Shown: in pieces, positions 1 through 10,455 of the stretch
How positions within the stretch are numbered: position 1 is the first letter of the stretch
Layout of the letters: each line of letters opens with the position of its first letter
Assembly (NCBI RefSeq): GCF_018294505.1
Contig: NC_057812.1
Span: 58,879,012-58,943,011, forward strand
Direction: 5' to 3'
DNA length: 64,000 nt
DNA from: Triticum aestivum
Lineage: Eukaryota > Streptophyta > Magnoliopsida > Poales > Poaceae
The notes under the pieces: model-generated
Database searches by the model: none
What the model was told of the DNA's origin: nothing
Seen by the model: the letters and a program-made list of their open reading frames with translations, nothing else
Translations under genes and position numbers: made by a program

Positions 1-540
1 CCCCCGCATGTATATCTTATCTTCTCTACCTTTTTCATCCCCTACCTCCCGGTCGCCGTTCTTCACCTCCCCAGTCGCTCTACGCTGCCGCTCTCGTCCT
101 CTCTGCAACCCCTCCTTCCCCTCCCGCAAGCCCCCGCTACCACCGCCGGCGTTTCGCTGCCGTGGCACCGCTGTGCCTGTAACTGCTCACCAGAGTACGA
201 GACCTCCCTATCTTCGTTCTTCTCCTCCCCACTCCCCCCGCACTGCCGCTCTCATTCTCTCCTCAACCTTTCCTTCCCCTCCCGCAAGCCCTCGCTGCCA
301 CCGCCGGCGTTCGCTGCCGTGGCACCGCTGCAACTGCTCGCCGGAGTACGAGCAGTTTGATGTGCTGTACAAGGTGGGCTGCAACCAGATTTGGTGGAGC
401 TGCAAGCAGCAAAGGCAAGTGGTGGAAACGGCGACGGACTCCGCTGCTAGCGGTCGACGCCTAGCTGGACCGGCGAAGTCCATGCTACATACAGCAAGAC
501 GGTGAGCACGACCTCGTGCACGACAGGGCATGGGATTTTG
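1..540. repeat. Pyrimidine-rich region with a two-copy tandem repeat
   Basis: Positions about 57-205 and 217-352 are two diverged copies of one unit of roughly 150-160 bp. Both contain a C-rich stretch, the phrase CACCGCCGGCGTT and the end CGCTGCCGTGGCACCGCTG followed by an AGAGTACGAG-like end. The open frame across it (8-505) is proline/serine/arginine-rich, has no recognisable domain and follows from base composition, so I do not call a gene. No RNA gene is visible. Confidence 0.5.
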
Positions 541-1330
541 CTGCAACTGTGCAGCGGAAGAGCTGGCATGGGCGAACCATTTTGCTACCACCCACCCCCC
601 AAAATCTACTACCATGGTGATTTTTGCTGGAACCGGTGAACCATTTTGCTACATCCGGTTTTGGTTTTTGTTATTACCAGTGTTTTTGTGGATTTTTGCT
701 ACATCCATCTCCATGACATTGTCTATTTTTCCAATCGATTTTTGCTACAACCATGCTTTAATTTTGCTGGAACCAGACCATGTTTTTGCTACCACCCACC
801 CACCAAAAAATCTACGACCACGGTGATTTTTGTTGCATTTGTGTTTTTTTCTGGAACCATAAACTGATTTTGCTGGATCCATGTAATTTTTTTGTGACAA
901 GCATATCAATGTTTTTGCTGAAACCATCTCATTTTTTTGCTGGAAACACACAATTTTTTTGCTGGAACCATAATCTAATTTTGCTGGATCCATAATCTGA
1001 TTTTTGCTGGAAAAGCTTCAACCGTCTGTGAAAAGCTTCAACCTTGGAAAAAGCTTCAATGGCCATGGAAAGGAGAGGTTCATTGTGTTTTTTTGCTGGA
1101 ACCATGATCTGATTTTGCTGGATTCATGTAATTTTTTTGTGACAAGTATATCAATGTTTTTGCTGAAACCATCTCATTTTTTGCTAGAAACACACAATTT
1201 TTTTTGCTGGAACCATAATCTAATTTTGCTGGATCCATAATCTGATTTTGCTGGAAAAGTTTCAACCGTCTGTGAAAAGCTTCAATCTTGGAAAAAGCTT
1301 CAATGGCCATGGAAAGGAGAGCTTCAATTC
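541..1330. repeat. Tandem repeat region, 244-bp unit, TTTTGCTGGAACC microrepeat
   Basis: The stretch starting at 841 is repeated from 1085 (offset 244 bp) with few differences and runs to about 1327. Both copies hold the same order of phrases: GCTGGATCCATGTAAT or GCTGGATTCATGTAAT, GTGACAAG, AAAAGCTTCAACCGTCTG and GGCCATGGAAAGGAGAG. Inside and before the unit a shorter phrase, TTTTTGCTGGAACCA, recurs many times (about 540-860 as well). It is non-coding in appearance and probably a fragment of a DNA transposon. I do not recognise the family. Confidence 0.6.
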
Positions 1331-2210
1331 GGCATGGCTGTCGACGGCATGGGCGGTGCTGCATCGCCACCAAGCTACATCCATCGCCACGTGGAGCTGC
1401 AACCAGAGGGTGTAGCTATTGCATGAGTGGAGCCAGGAACAAGGGTGGCGGCCGGCGACGAGGACGCCGCGGTGGTGCTTCAAGTTTGGCGGCGGCGCTG
1501 CAATTTTTATCGCAGGGGGGGTGGGAGGGGGCGAGGACGACTGCGAGGAGGACGAAGCTGGGGTCAGATCTGACGATTTTAATCGCGCGTATCAGGCGGA
1601 CAGGGCTCGACCGGCCCAACCGTTCCGCCGGTGCGCCGGCGCCTAGTGTCACCCTTAAAAAAACCCAAACAACTGATCCATTAAGTTTTAAGCGGAATTA
1701 TGACAGCTCGGATTCACTCGTCAGGTTGACTCTGTTAGCTTTGACCATTAATCGGTTATGACAGGTGGGCCTCACATATTTTTAAAATGCAATCAGGCCC
1801 ATACAAAAAAGCAATCAAGTCCCCGGATTTTTATTAAAGCAATCAGGTCCCCATGAAAAAAGTATAAAAAGCAACCGAGTCCCCGCAGATGAGCTTGTCG
1901 CCGGAGTCGACCAAGGGACCCATGGGCATGGCTAGGAAGAGAAGATATGGAGAGAAGATAAAGAATAAGAAGAAGAAGGAGGAGGAGGAGAAAGAAGAAG
2001 AAAGAGCTGACATGTAGGTCCCGCATGTCAGTTGACGGTTAAATAAATAGTCAACAGACGATGTAGTTAGGAGCAGGCCCGACCTGTCATAATCCGGATC
2101 AATTTTAAACAACGTGGTCATTTGGGTTCTTCAAAATAGCAAACCAAAATTGTGGTAGCTTTTTAAAAAAAATTAAGAAAACAAATAGTTTTTTTTGTAA
2201 CCCTAGCCCA
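1331..2210. other. Intergenic; possible short terminal-inverted-repeat element
   Basis: No gene is supported. The stretch near 1683-1715 and the reverse complement of about 2078-2112 share a motif around GGATTATGACAG (left GGAATTATGACAG), which would bound a MITE-like unit of about 430 bp. Inside is an AAG/GAG-rich tract (about 1940-2010). No target duplication was identified, so the element call is weak. Confidence 0.3.
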
Positions 2211-2213
2211 TAA

Positions 2214-3390
2214 GAGCATCTACAGCCGGACTTGGCAAATCCGACTCTTCAAACGCCCGCGGATGCGTCCGCGGACAGTGACCGATCATGCCTCAAAAGA
2301 TGCATTATGCATTCCACATCCGGATACCTCAAATCCATATTATTACATGCAAATCAGCAATCTTTGAGCGAAGCTTCGTCCGGTTCCGCTCTGCTCGTCC
2401 GCCTCCGCCGTGGCCATGTCTGGCGGCCGGCTGCGTCCATCGGAGTGTTGGTCCAGTCGCCGGCAGGGTACAGTAGGGCATGGGACACGGGCCGGCTCAT
2501 GGGACTCAAGGCACTGTCGTCTCCCATCCCCTACTCTTCCTCGTCGGAGCTCAGAACCCGAACGGTGCCGATGGACGTCAGATCGAGGATGGGCCCGTCT
2601 TGGGAGGAGCCAGCTACATTCACCATGACGTGGTTGCGGCCTCCGGACTGGTGCACCGTACGAGGTGCCGGAGAATGTGACTCCGCCTCGCCAACGTCCA
2701 CCGCCGTGAGCGTTGCCGCCGTGTCCCGTGCCCGCAGCCGCGCCATGTTTGCATCGGACAATGCCACGATGCGTCCATGGTCTTGGCGCGCCAACGGAAG
2801 GGTTGCGGGTCCGCCACCGCGTTCGGACGCCAGACGGACCGCACCGTGTCGGCGAGGCAGCGACGACTGTCCTAGCGCCGGATCCATGCGTCATTTGGGC
2901 GGACGCAATGGATTCCCGGCGAAAGGAGTCCGCCCGCTGTCGTGCACAGGCCTCTCATATCCGTCCCATATTTGGGCTGGATATAAGGGGTGCCGGTCAG
3001 TCCGGACGTTTGAGACGCCCGTCCATGTCAAAAGTTTGCGACCGAACACCGAGCGGCCCACTTGGACGTACAAGACCTTTTCCAATGCAAAGGTGCTTAG
3101 AGAATGTGCTAAGTACATTAAATAGCTTAGCAATTCAACTTCCCAATACATAGACGCTTGACTTGTTGCTAAACTCACTTTATTTAATGATTTAGCACCT
3201 AAAATCTTTTATGCATTGGTCATATTTTTTTATTCAAGTGGTTTGCCTAGGTTCACGTGTTTGGCATTGGTTCTTTCTGAGGTCACCAAAGTGTTCTCTC
3301 TCCTTCTTAATTACTATGTCATGTCATTTTTTGCTTAGGTGGCATGCTTAGCACCTAAGACGGGTTTGAGACACCCGGCATTAGATGCTT
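2214..3390. mobile_element. PIF/Harbinger-like non-autonomous element
   Basis: The left end AGCATCTACAGCCGG (from 2215) and the reverse complement of the right end, AGCATCTAATGCCGG, match at 13 of 15 positions. Both ends are flanked by TAA (2211-2213 and 3391-3393), the 3-bp target duplication typical of PIF/Harbinger elements. No transposase is visible. The GC-rich interior has long overlapping open frames on both strands (for example 2232-3125 plus, 2531-2887 minus) without a known domain, so none is called a gene. The segment about 3085-3365, rich in CTTAGCACCTAA-like words on both strands, may be a second MITE inserted near the right end. Confidence 0.55.
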
Positions 3391-3479
3391 TAATGTGGTA
3401 TTTTTATTTTATTTTTGCTATTTGCTCGCTTTATCCCCGCTTTCCCCCTCTTATTCGCTTTATCCCCACTAGTAGTTTC

Positions 3480-3935
3480 CCGGCAGGGAACGACGGCAGC
3501 TAAAGTACCGAGCCGCTCCCGGAGTTTGCCGGACCGACGCGGCCGGGTTGGCGGAAAACTGGGGGCGCCAAAACGGAGGGCACACCGCACTCCACTCGTG
3601 CACATGCTCCTCCTAGTGTGCACGCTCCCTGCTCTGCCAACCCCGATGGATCGATGCCCCCTCTTATCCAGTTGCAGTGGAGCTGAGTGCACGTGAGATG
3701 GTTTTACATTATACGACCAACGACAACGAGGCACGGGCGGCGCCACCTGTGCTCTGCCGCAGCGCCGACCCACCCTGCCCGCCCGCCCGCCCGCCGGTAT
3801 ATAAATCCGGCGGGAGCACATCTCCGACCCATCTCACTCACTCGCACTGACACAGCCACACTGCTGCTGATACTTCACTGCTACTGCCAGTTCCCTTCCC
3901 TCGGATCTCGTGCCACCAGTCTCTCGCCGGCGAAG
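3480..3935 (+). promoter_or_regulatory. Promoter and 5' UTR of ENOD93 copy 1
   Basis: A block shared with the other copies lies at about 3542-3590 (GGCCGGGTTGGCGGAAAACT, then GCGCCAAAACGGAGGGCACA). A G-box, CACGTG, is at 3690-3695 and a TATA box, TATATAAAT, at 3798-3806. Transcription would start around 3830, giving a 5' UTR of about 100 nt. The G-box and TATA positions relative to the ATG are similar in copy 2, which supports a duplicated working promoter. Confidence 0.7.
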
Positions 3936-4449
3936 ATGTCTACGGTGACCCGCGCCCACCTCGACCAGAGGCTCGCCGCCGCCAAACGCTGCTCCAGAGG
4001 TAACCAAGAATAGATATGGTGTCCCGCCGGTCCTCCAGGACGGTTCAGGCACATTGCAGCTTTGTGTACTGTCTCTGCTGAAACTTGGTAGTGAGTAACA
4101 TGCCTTCGTAACTGCAGAGGCAGCCATGGCGGGAGCCAAGGCCGCGGCCGTCGCCACCGTCGCCGCCGCAGTCCCCACCGTGAGTACACGTTTCTTGCAA
4201 GCATCCGCAAGATCCAACAATCATGCATCTCACCGTCTTCCTCTTCCGTGCCTTTGTCTGCAGCTGGCAAGCGTGAGGATGCTGCCGTGGGCGAGGGCGC
4301 ACCTCAACCCGACCGGGCAGGCGCTCATCATCTCCACCATCGCCGGGATGGCCTACTTCATCGTCGCCGACAAGACCATCCTATCCATGGCCAGGAAGCA
4401 CTCCTTCGACGACGCGCCGGACCACCTCAAGAACACCTCCTTCAACTAA
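3936..4449 (+). CDS. ENOD93: Early nodulin 93 (ENOD93) protein, copy 1
   Basis: Three exons are read as 3936-3999, 4118-4179 and 4264-4449. The introns are 118 and 84 nt, both GT-AG. The spliced product is 103 residues, the usual length for the family. The N-terminus is MSTVTRAHLDQRL. An alanine-rich helix covers about residues 24-41, a core with LASVRMLPWARAHLNPTGQ covers 43-61, a hydrophobic segment likely to span a membrane covers about 61-82, and the end is ARKHSF...HLKNTSFN. ENOD93 proteins are small membrane proteins linked in published work to mitochondrial respiration and, in rice, to nitrogen response. No enzyme activity is assigned. The start is the first ATG after the TATA box and matches all four copies. 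A poly(A)-type AATAAT is at 4632-4637. This copy looks fully functional. Confidence 0.95.
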
Positions 4450-5345
4450 TTAGACTACAATAGTAGATCCATTAGTAGTGCGCAGCGACGGCCTGAAAGA
4501 TAGTATAATGTTCAGCACCTATCTGATATCAGGCCAAGTTCGCAGACAGTGAGTGGTGTAGTACTGCGCTTCTCTGCCGCTCTGCGTGCAAGCACTTGTC
4601 TGATGATGTATCCAGCCAGTAATCTTGAATTAATAATAACCTGCATCTGTACAACTCAGTTCACCTGCCATCACCCATCTTACATTTTCTTGTTGGTGGT
4701 TATCGTCTGAAATGTGCCACTGGCAGAGCAATACCCAACATCGCGCATGCGGGATCCCCGGAGAGGGCTGCCAGAGGTTAGTAATGAACAAGATGACATG
4801 GGATGAATCAAAAACTCCATCAATCAGATTCAGTATAAAATATTGAAATTACTACTCCATCAATCAAATTCAGTAATGAACAGAAACTGTAAGCAGGAGG
4901 AAGTGGAGCAAATGTCACCTGCGATTTATCCTTATATCAAACTGTGAATTTTTAATCTCAAACTCTGGTGGTCGCACAAGCCAAAATATGTAGCTCTCCT
5001 TATGCGTTACCATCATGAGGAGAATAAGAGAAACCACCAATACCTGTCAGAGTTAGAGTAAAGTTAATTCTTGGTTTGATTGATTTACTTTTCTAGATGA
5101 GACATAGTTAATTCTTGTTTGGACGAGAGCTAGCTGCAATGGATTGTCGCTTAATATTATCTCTAAAAGTTAACATTTGTATGCTGTTACAACTATGGAA
5201 TGATTAAATTAAAGCTATATTCTGTAATTGCATAGTATTCATTCGTTCGGAAATACTTGACGTTGATTTAGTACAGGTTGTGCAAGATTACCTATGAATT
5301 TTAAACTCCTATTCCAAAAATAGTAAATCTACTTCGTCGATGCTA
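4450..5345 (+). other. 3' UTR of copy 1 and intergenic spacer
   Basis: About 4450-4680 is the 3' UTR. It shares phrases with copies 2 and 3 (GTTCAGCACTTAT-like, ATGTATCCAGCCAG, TCTTGAATTAATAA). The rest (4680-5345) is AT-rich spacer with no gene, RNA or clear mobile element that I can support. Confidence 0.6.
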
Positions 5346-5446
5346 CTCCCTCTGTCCCGAATTAATTGTTCTAAAACGGATATAAATGGATGTATATGTA
5401 TCTAGATACATCCATTTATACGACAAAAAATTCAAAACGATGGGAG
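5346..5446. mobile_element. Short Stowaway-type MITE
   Basis: It begins CTCCCTCTGTCCCGAATTAA after a TA and ends with a degenerate ACGATGGGAG followed by TA. The centre holds the palindrome TGTATCTAGATACA. The length is about 101 bp. The TA target and CTCCCTC terminus are typical of Stowaway elements; the right end is diverged. Confidence 0.6.
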
Positions 5447-5465
5447 TATTACTTAAGGAAAGCTA

Positions 5466-5489
5466 CTCTCTCTCTCTCTCTCTCTCTTA
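5466..5489. repeat. (CT)n microsatellite
   Basis: An uninterrupted CT dinucleotide run of about 12 units. Confidence 0.9.
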
Positions 5490-5557
5490 CAAAATCAAGA
5501 AACTCTATTGTCCCAAAAATATATTTTCCATAAAAAAACACTTGCTCTTCACAATTA

Positions 5558-6449
5558 CTCCCTCCGTCCCATAATATAAGAACGTTTTTTAGAATTTTCG
5601 TCAAAAAGAACCACCTGCCCAGTGAAATTGTCAAAAAAGACCGCCTACGAGCGAAAATGTCAAAAAGGACCACCTGCACCGTGGCGGCAGGTGCGCCAGC
5701 CGACACGTGGCACCTGCCGCCACGGGATCTGGCGGCAGCACCTGCCGCAACTGGCTCGACCGGCAGCCTCAGCTGCACAGAATTTCGGTCGATGGCACAC
5801 ACAAGAACGGAACGGGCTGGCGATGTGGCACCTGCCGCCACGCTCCCTGGCGGCAGCTTGTGCTGCTTTTCACGCCAAACGGCACGTCCGTTGGTTCTTA
5901 GTGTGGCAGACGCATTGCTGGCCGTGGTGCCTCTGTCGTTTTGTTTTCTGTGCACCCATCTCTCTCTCGTTGCCCTGTGCTATGTGGAGTCATCTGGATT
6001 AATCCTAAATACAGGACTGACCGACTGAGGTGTTTAGTCTAACTCAATCAACAGAAAAGGCATCTGGCCAGTGCATCTCGACTAGCAAAGCGTCTGCCAC
6101 CTATGGCCCAACAGAAAAGCAGCACAGGCTGCTGCCAGAGAGCGGGGCGGCAGGTGCCATGTCGCCAGCCCGTTCCGTTTTCGCATGCGTCGTCGGTCAA
6201 AATTCTGTGCAGCTGAGGCTGCCGCCTAAGCCGGTGGCGGCAGGTGCTGCCGCCGGATCCTGTGGCGGCAGGTGCCACGTGTCGGCTGGCGCACCTGCCG
6301 CCACGGTGTAGGTGGTCTTTTTTGACATTTTTGTCCATGGGTGGTCTTTTTTGACATTTTCACTGGTCAAGGGGTCCTTTTTGTCAAAAATTCCGTTTTT
6401 TACACTAGTGTAGTGTCAAAAACACTCTTATATTATGGGACGGAGAGAG
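5558..6449. mobile_element. Stowaway MITE split by a foldback element
   Basis: The left terminus CTCCCTCCGTCCCATAATAT (from 5558) and the right terminus ending ATATTATGGGACGGAGAGAG (6449) are inverted repeats, flanked by TA at 5556-5557 and 6450-6451. Without the insert at 5592-6393 and one copy of its duplicated target, the MITE is 5558-5591 plus 6403-6449, about 81 bp. It resembles the small Thalos-type Stowaway elements common in Triticeae (family name from memory). Confidence 0.85.
5592..6393. mobile_element. Mutator-type foldback element with long inverted repeats
   Basis: This 802-bp insert lies between direct repeats CGTTTTTTA (5583-5591 and 6394-6402), a 9-bp target duplication as expected for Mutator-like elements. 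The ends are GAATTTTCGTCAAAAAG and, in reverse complement, GAATTTTTGACAAAAAG. The inverted arms run to roughly 5950 and 6055, about 350 bp each, with a short loop. Both arms carry repeated GTGGCGGCAGGTGC / GCACCTGCCGCCAC words. No transposase is encoded. A transcript through it would form a very long hairpin. Confidence 0.8.
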
Positions 6450-6451
6450 TA

Positions 6452-7840
6452 CATCTAAGTTACCTCAAGACGGCATCACAAAATACAATAAACAAGATGT
6501 TTCGCATATAGATTTTTAAAAATAAATAAATAAACCTACCATACACGCAACTACACCCACGTGGAAAAACCAAAAACACAAAAATGCTTTCTCCACCTCA
6601 CAACTAGAGTGGAAGAAAACACCTTCTCTCTTGACATATGACCATGCGACAATCATCACCCCACCTATGAATATCATCATCAAAATGTATACTCGACACG
6701 GCAAAAATATATATATGACCCACCGGGGTAGATGGTATGACATTTTGGAACAAGTATTAGCAAAACCTGTTTTAAGAGGATTTTTAGGAAAACTAGTTCT
6801 AAATTGTTGCTATGTTAAAGCTGATTTATAGGATACCTTGTTTGGACTTGAAAAGTTCAGATAGTACTGATGTAAATCGATTTTCGTCTCTGAGTTCCTT
6901 TCGTCCGTGATCTCTCTTCCTCGACGAGCACACATGCATGCACGTGAACTCCATGGTACTAAAATGCGGCAAGCACGGTGATGCTCTTGAGCACGCGTTA
7001 TCTCTTTTATGGTGTGGCTGCAATAGCATTAGCAACACATACAGCGAGGGCTCGCCAAAGGCGGATGTGGCGACGGCGACCATGGGCAAGGCCCGGCAGC
7101 GGTGGCCATGGAGAGGGTTGACGACCATGGCCGAGGGCCTGCAGTGCGGAGGGCAGAAGCGGCAACAGCGACTATGGCCGAGGGCCGGCAGCGACGGAGA
7201 GCGGAAGAGGCAACAACGACTATAAGTACTGCCCAAATCGTCTAACACCACAGTCGGCTCTCACGGCGTCTCAGGCCGTCACGTACACACAATAAATATC
7301 CCCTGAACCACCACAGCTAATACTGCATACGTCCCACATCCCGAGCCAAACGAACGCACGACGATACAGAGAGTGCGCGAGCTCGTCCACGCCAAGCAAT
7401 CTTCGTTAGCAATATAAGTTAATTTATTCGGAAGCAGCGATTCGGTGCCCAACCTCTTCTACAGCCGCAATGAATAAAGAATACAAAACAAATAGTAGAA
7501 AATTCAAAAAATCTATTTTTTTTTATTTTTGCATCGTGGATAATTTGGTATTGTAAATTTAGGCTCTGTAAAAAGTTTACCGTTTATGTATTTGTTCTGA
7601 CCCATTTTCCTTTTTTGCTGATAGCTACTCATAAGGCCAAATAGTATGAAATTTGGGGAGCACCGCACACACCAAATTATGTACCATGATTTTTTTGGGG
7701 GATTTTTATGGTTTTTTCTTGACCGGGTGCACGTGATTCTTGGCTCACAAATCGATATTTGAATTTATCCCGGCTTTTCTCTCTTTTCCTTGGCGGGCTG
7801 GTGGCGAAGTGTCCACAGGGGTAAACCGAATAGTACTAGC
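6452..7840. other. Intergenic spacer between ENOD93 copies 1 and 2
   Basis: I see no supportable gene or complete mobile element. About 7020-7230 is GC-rich with repeated GGCCATGG and GCGACGG words. The open frames there (6938-7225 plus, 6826-7251 minus) are low-complexity and domain-free. About 7490-7740 is AT-rich. Confidence 0.5.
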
Positions 7841-7883
7841 ACTAGCAGTCTTTTTTTTTGAGAAAAGAAAACCACTAGCAGTC
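7841..7883. repeat. Micro-insertion flanked by a 10-bp direct repeat
   Basis: ACTAGCAGTC occurs at 7841-7850 and 7874-7883, flanking 23 bp that begin with a T run. A T run (poly-A on the other strand) between target-site-like repeats is what a severely 5'-truncated SINE or LINE insertion leaves. Confidence 0.55.
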
Positions 7884-8349
7884 TCGCGGCGAAAAGTAGC
7901 GAACCTCTCGCGGAGTTTGCCGGGTTGGCGGAAAACTGGGAGCGCCAAAACGGAGGGCACACTGCACTCGCCCACATGCTCTTCTTGGTGTAGTGTTATC
8001 CTACGCACGCTCCCTGCCTCCTCTTATCCAGTTGCAGTGGAGTGCAGTGCACGTGAGATGGCTTTTATACTGTGACCAACGAGCGGCGCCACCTGTGCTC
8101 TGCCCGCCCGCCGGTATAGCCAGCTCGCCTGAACCACCGCCCAGAAGGCCAAAACCACGGTCTCGCTTGCCCTCCCACCGTATCAAATCGTCTTCTTGCG
8201 CGCACGCCGGTTGCCGGTTTCCTGCAACCTATATAAATCCGGCCAGACCACATTTCCTATCCATCTCACTCACACTGTCACACTGTCTCACTACTACTGC
8301 TGATACTTCACTGCTACTACCAGTTCACTTCCTTGGGATCTCGGCCAAC
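7884..8349 (+). promoter_or_regulatory. Promoter and 5' UTR of ENOD93 copy 2
   Basis: The block shared with copies 1 and 3 lies at about 7919-7965. The G-box CACGTG is at 8050-8055 and the TATA box TATATAAAT at 8230-8238. The phrase CTCTTATCCAGTTGCAGTGG before the G-box is also shared with copy 1. Confidence 0.7.
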
Positions 8350-8888
8350 ATGTCGACGGTGACCCGCGCCTACCTCGACCAGAGGCTCGCCGCCGCCAAC
8401 CGCTGCTCCAGAGGTACTAACCAACGACGACTGGTTCCGGCCTCAGCCCAGCACTGCTCGTATATCCAATTCATTGCAGCTTATGTGTCTGCTGAAACTG
8501 ATCTTGATTAACATTCCTATGTTGATCCGAAACTGCAGAGGCTGCCATGGCCGGAGCCAAGGCCGCGGCAGTCGCCGCCGTCGCTGCCGCAGTCCCCACC
8601 GTAAGTACACGTTTCTCGGCTGGCGCCGCTATCTTGCAAGCATCCCCAAGATACAACAATCATGCATCTCACTGTCTTCTTCCCCCGTGCCTTTCTCTGC
8701 AGCTAGCGAGCGTGAGGATGCTGCCGTGGGCGAGGGCGCACCTCAACCCGACCGGGCAGGCGCTCATCATCTCCACCGTCGCCGGGATGGCCTACTTCAT
8801 CGTCGCCGACAAGACCATCCTCTCCATGGCCAGAAAGCACTCCTTCGAGGACGCGCCGGACCACCTCAAGAACACCTCCTTCAACTAA
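8350..8888 (+). CDS. ENOD93: Early nodulin 93 (ENOD93) protein, copy 2
   Basis: Exons are 8350-8413, 8539-8600 and 8703-8888. The introns are 125 and 102 nt, both GT-AG. The product is 103 residues, with the same alanine-rich helix, LASVRMLPWARAHLNPTGQ core, hydrophobic segment (about 61-82) and HLKNTSFN end as copy 1. Differences from copy 1 include H8Y, K17N, T35A, I68V and D91E. Exon lengths (64, 62 and 186 nt) equal those of copy 1. The promoter G-box and TATA are present, and AATAAT follows at 9051-9056. It looks functional. Its 3' flank is duplicated downstream of copy 3. Confidence 0.95.
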
Positions 8889-9281
8889 TTAGGCTATAAT
8901 CTGCACGCCGGCCTGGAAGTATTATAATGTTCAGCACTTATTCGAGATCAGGCGAGCCTTGCAGACAGTCAGTGGTGTAGTATTGCGCTTCGCTGCGTGC
9001 AACTTATCTGATGAAGTAATCATCATGTATCCAGCCAGTAATCTTGAATTAATAATGACTTGTATTTGTACAACTCAGGTTTACCCACCATCATCCCATC
9101 TTACATTTCCTTGTTTTTGGTTATCTTTTGACATGTGGCGAGTGGCAGATCCTGCACAAGACCGAAATAACACCGCATTCTTCGACCCCCTATACCCACT
9201 TGTTTAATCTTTTGATAAGTTTTAATAGATGGCGTGGCAAATATGGAACGTATTTATAAAGAAAAAAGGAAAATAATCCTC
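8889..9281 (+). other. 3' UTR and 3' flank of copy 2, duplicated after copy 3
   Basis: The 3' UTR shares GTTCAGCACTTAT, ATCAGGCGAG, GCAGACAGT and ATGTATCCAGCCAG with copy 3. The homology to 12458-12929 continues well past the poly(A) region, for example AATAGATGGCGTGGCAAATA here and AATAGATGGCATGGCAAATA at about 12881, so the duplicated unit includes the spacer. Confidence 0.7.
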
Positions 9282-9325
9282 AGAGCACATGTGCATTTTT
9301 TTGCGGGTAGAGCACATGTGCATTT
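9282..9325. repeat. Micro-insertion flanked by a 17-bp direct repeat
   Basis: AGAGCACATGTGCATTT is present at 9282-9298 and 9309-9325, separated by only TTTTGCGGGT. A long target duplication around a tiny T-rich piece fits an extreme 5'-truncated non-LTR insertion. The paralogous spacer after copy 3 keeps only a single GTGCA-TTTCAAC junction, which a Helitron later split. Confidence 0.55.
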
Positions 9326-9499
9326 CAACAAAGGACAGAACGACAATCCCTCTTGTGCCTGAAGCAGAGGTCATGTACCTCCACTCCCACCCCCACACCT
9401 TAGAATAAGGGTTTGCGCATAAGACAAAAAATGTTTGAGGGAATATTGGTTCGGGTTGAAAATAGTCCTAATAAAGCAGTCGTGCGCCAACGACCCTAT

Positions 9500-10153
9500 C
9501 CTAGTTTAGAACTCTCTTCACTTTGACCAAATCTTTGAAGTTCAGAATGTGCTCCAGTTCCATCTCCAATTCCTCCTGGATGTTGATCATCATCATCAAC
9601 TTGGCATCTTCGTCGTCCGATTTCGATGAGTCGATGAACTCTTTTTGAATGAATTCATCAAGCTCCTATTCTTTATACTCCTCATCCGACGAACCAATCG
9701 TTTTGCTAAAAAAACACTGCTCGAACATTATTGAACACATGGAGGGCAAGATGTATGACGAGAGGAGCAAGACATACTGCGGTGACGAGAATGGCGGGGA
9801 GGAGTTTTGTGGCAGTGATGCTGGCGCCTTGGGGTCAGGACAAAGGTGAAGCTAGGGAACAGTCGTAGCGGACGAAGGAGAAAAGAGGAGAGGAAAAGGG
9901 CAGGTCCGGCTAGGTCAAGGTGATTTCATGAAATTTATGGTGGGTCATGTCTGTCGGATCCAACATAGTGGGCACGTCCGAGTCTTCCCATACCCTTTCT
10001 AGATATGGGCTAGATATGAGGGATGCCGGTCGGCCGGGACGCATAGGACCGATTTGAGGGAGCCGACTGGTTTGCTATTTCTTGTGAAGTCAATGACTGA
10101 ATGGCCCGCCCAGACACACAATGCCAACATAAAGTGTCCGGTCGTAGATGCTC
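9500..10153 (-). pseudogene. PIF/Harbinger transposase fragment and element end
   Basis: On the minus strand, about 9680-9500 reads an acidic serine/aspartate stretch, then KLMMMINIQEELEME, then LEHILNFKDLVKVKRVLN and a stop. This resembles the N-terminal region of plant Harbinger transposases (an EHVLNFKG...RVLNR-type phrase, recalled from family knowledge). The catalytic domain is absent. The right end at 10141-10153 reads GTAGATGCTC followed by TAA (10154-10156), the inverse of the terminus seen at 2214. The left end was not found, so the element is truncated. Confidence 0.55.
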
Positions 10154-10160
10154 TAACATT

Positions 10161-10455
10161 CAACGCTAAGGTCTTGCATTTGCTGAGGTGCGCAAAGACG
10201 ACCACTGCGATGCTAGCGAATTCCCAACTAAAATGAGTATAGCACAAATAAATTTAATTTGAAAATTTCGAAGGTGTCCAGTTGGTATTGTCGGTAAATG
10301 TGTTTCCTCCCACTCTTGGTATTTTTTGGGTATTGCCAAAAACTTGGTGAGGGTCGAGATTCGCAACAACGGGAGATGTACGGTAGTTGTGCAAGCGTTG
10401 ACCGGGCTAGATAGTGAAAACCTTTACTTTATTTCAACAGGTGATCAACTTTATA
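10161..10455. repeat. Spacer block duplicated upstream of copies 3 and 4
   Basis: This block matches 15183-15605 in the same order. Shared phrases include ACGCTAAGGTCT, GATGCTAGCGAA, AAAATGAGTA, GAGGGTCGAGATT, ACAACGGGAGAT, TGACCGGGCTAG and CAACTTTATA. The copy-4 version has about 110 extra bases near 15210-15310. Two MITEs follow only in this copy. Confidence 0.75.

Noticed and set aside
8..505. 165-residue proline/serine-rich frame
   Set aside because: Low-complexity translation of a C-rich tandem repeat with no start context, domain or intron evidence.
2232..3125. 297-residue open frame near the left end
   Set aside because: It lies wholly inside a Harbinger-like element, has no domain, and equally long frames exist on the other strand because the region is GC-rich.
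3085..3365. Second MITE within the first Harbinger-like element
   Set aside because: CTTAGCACC-type words on both sides suggest one, but I could not define matching ends or a target duplication.
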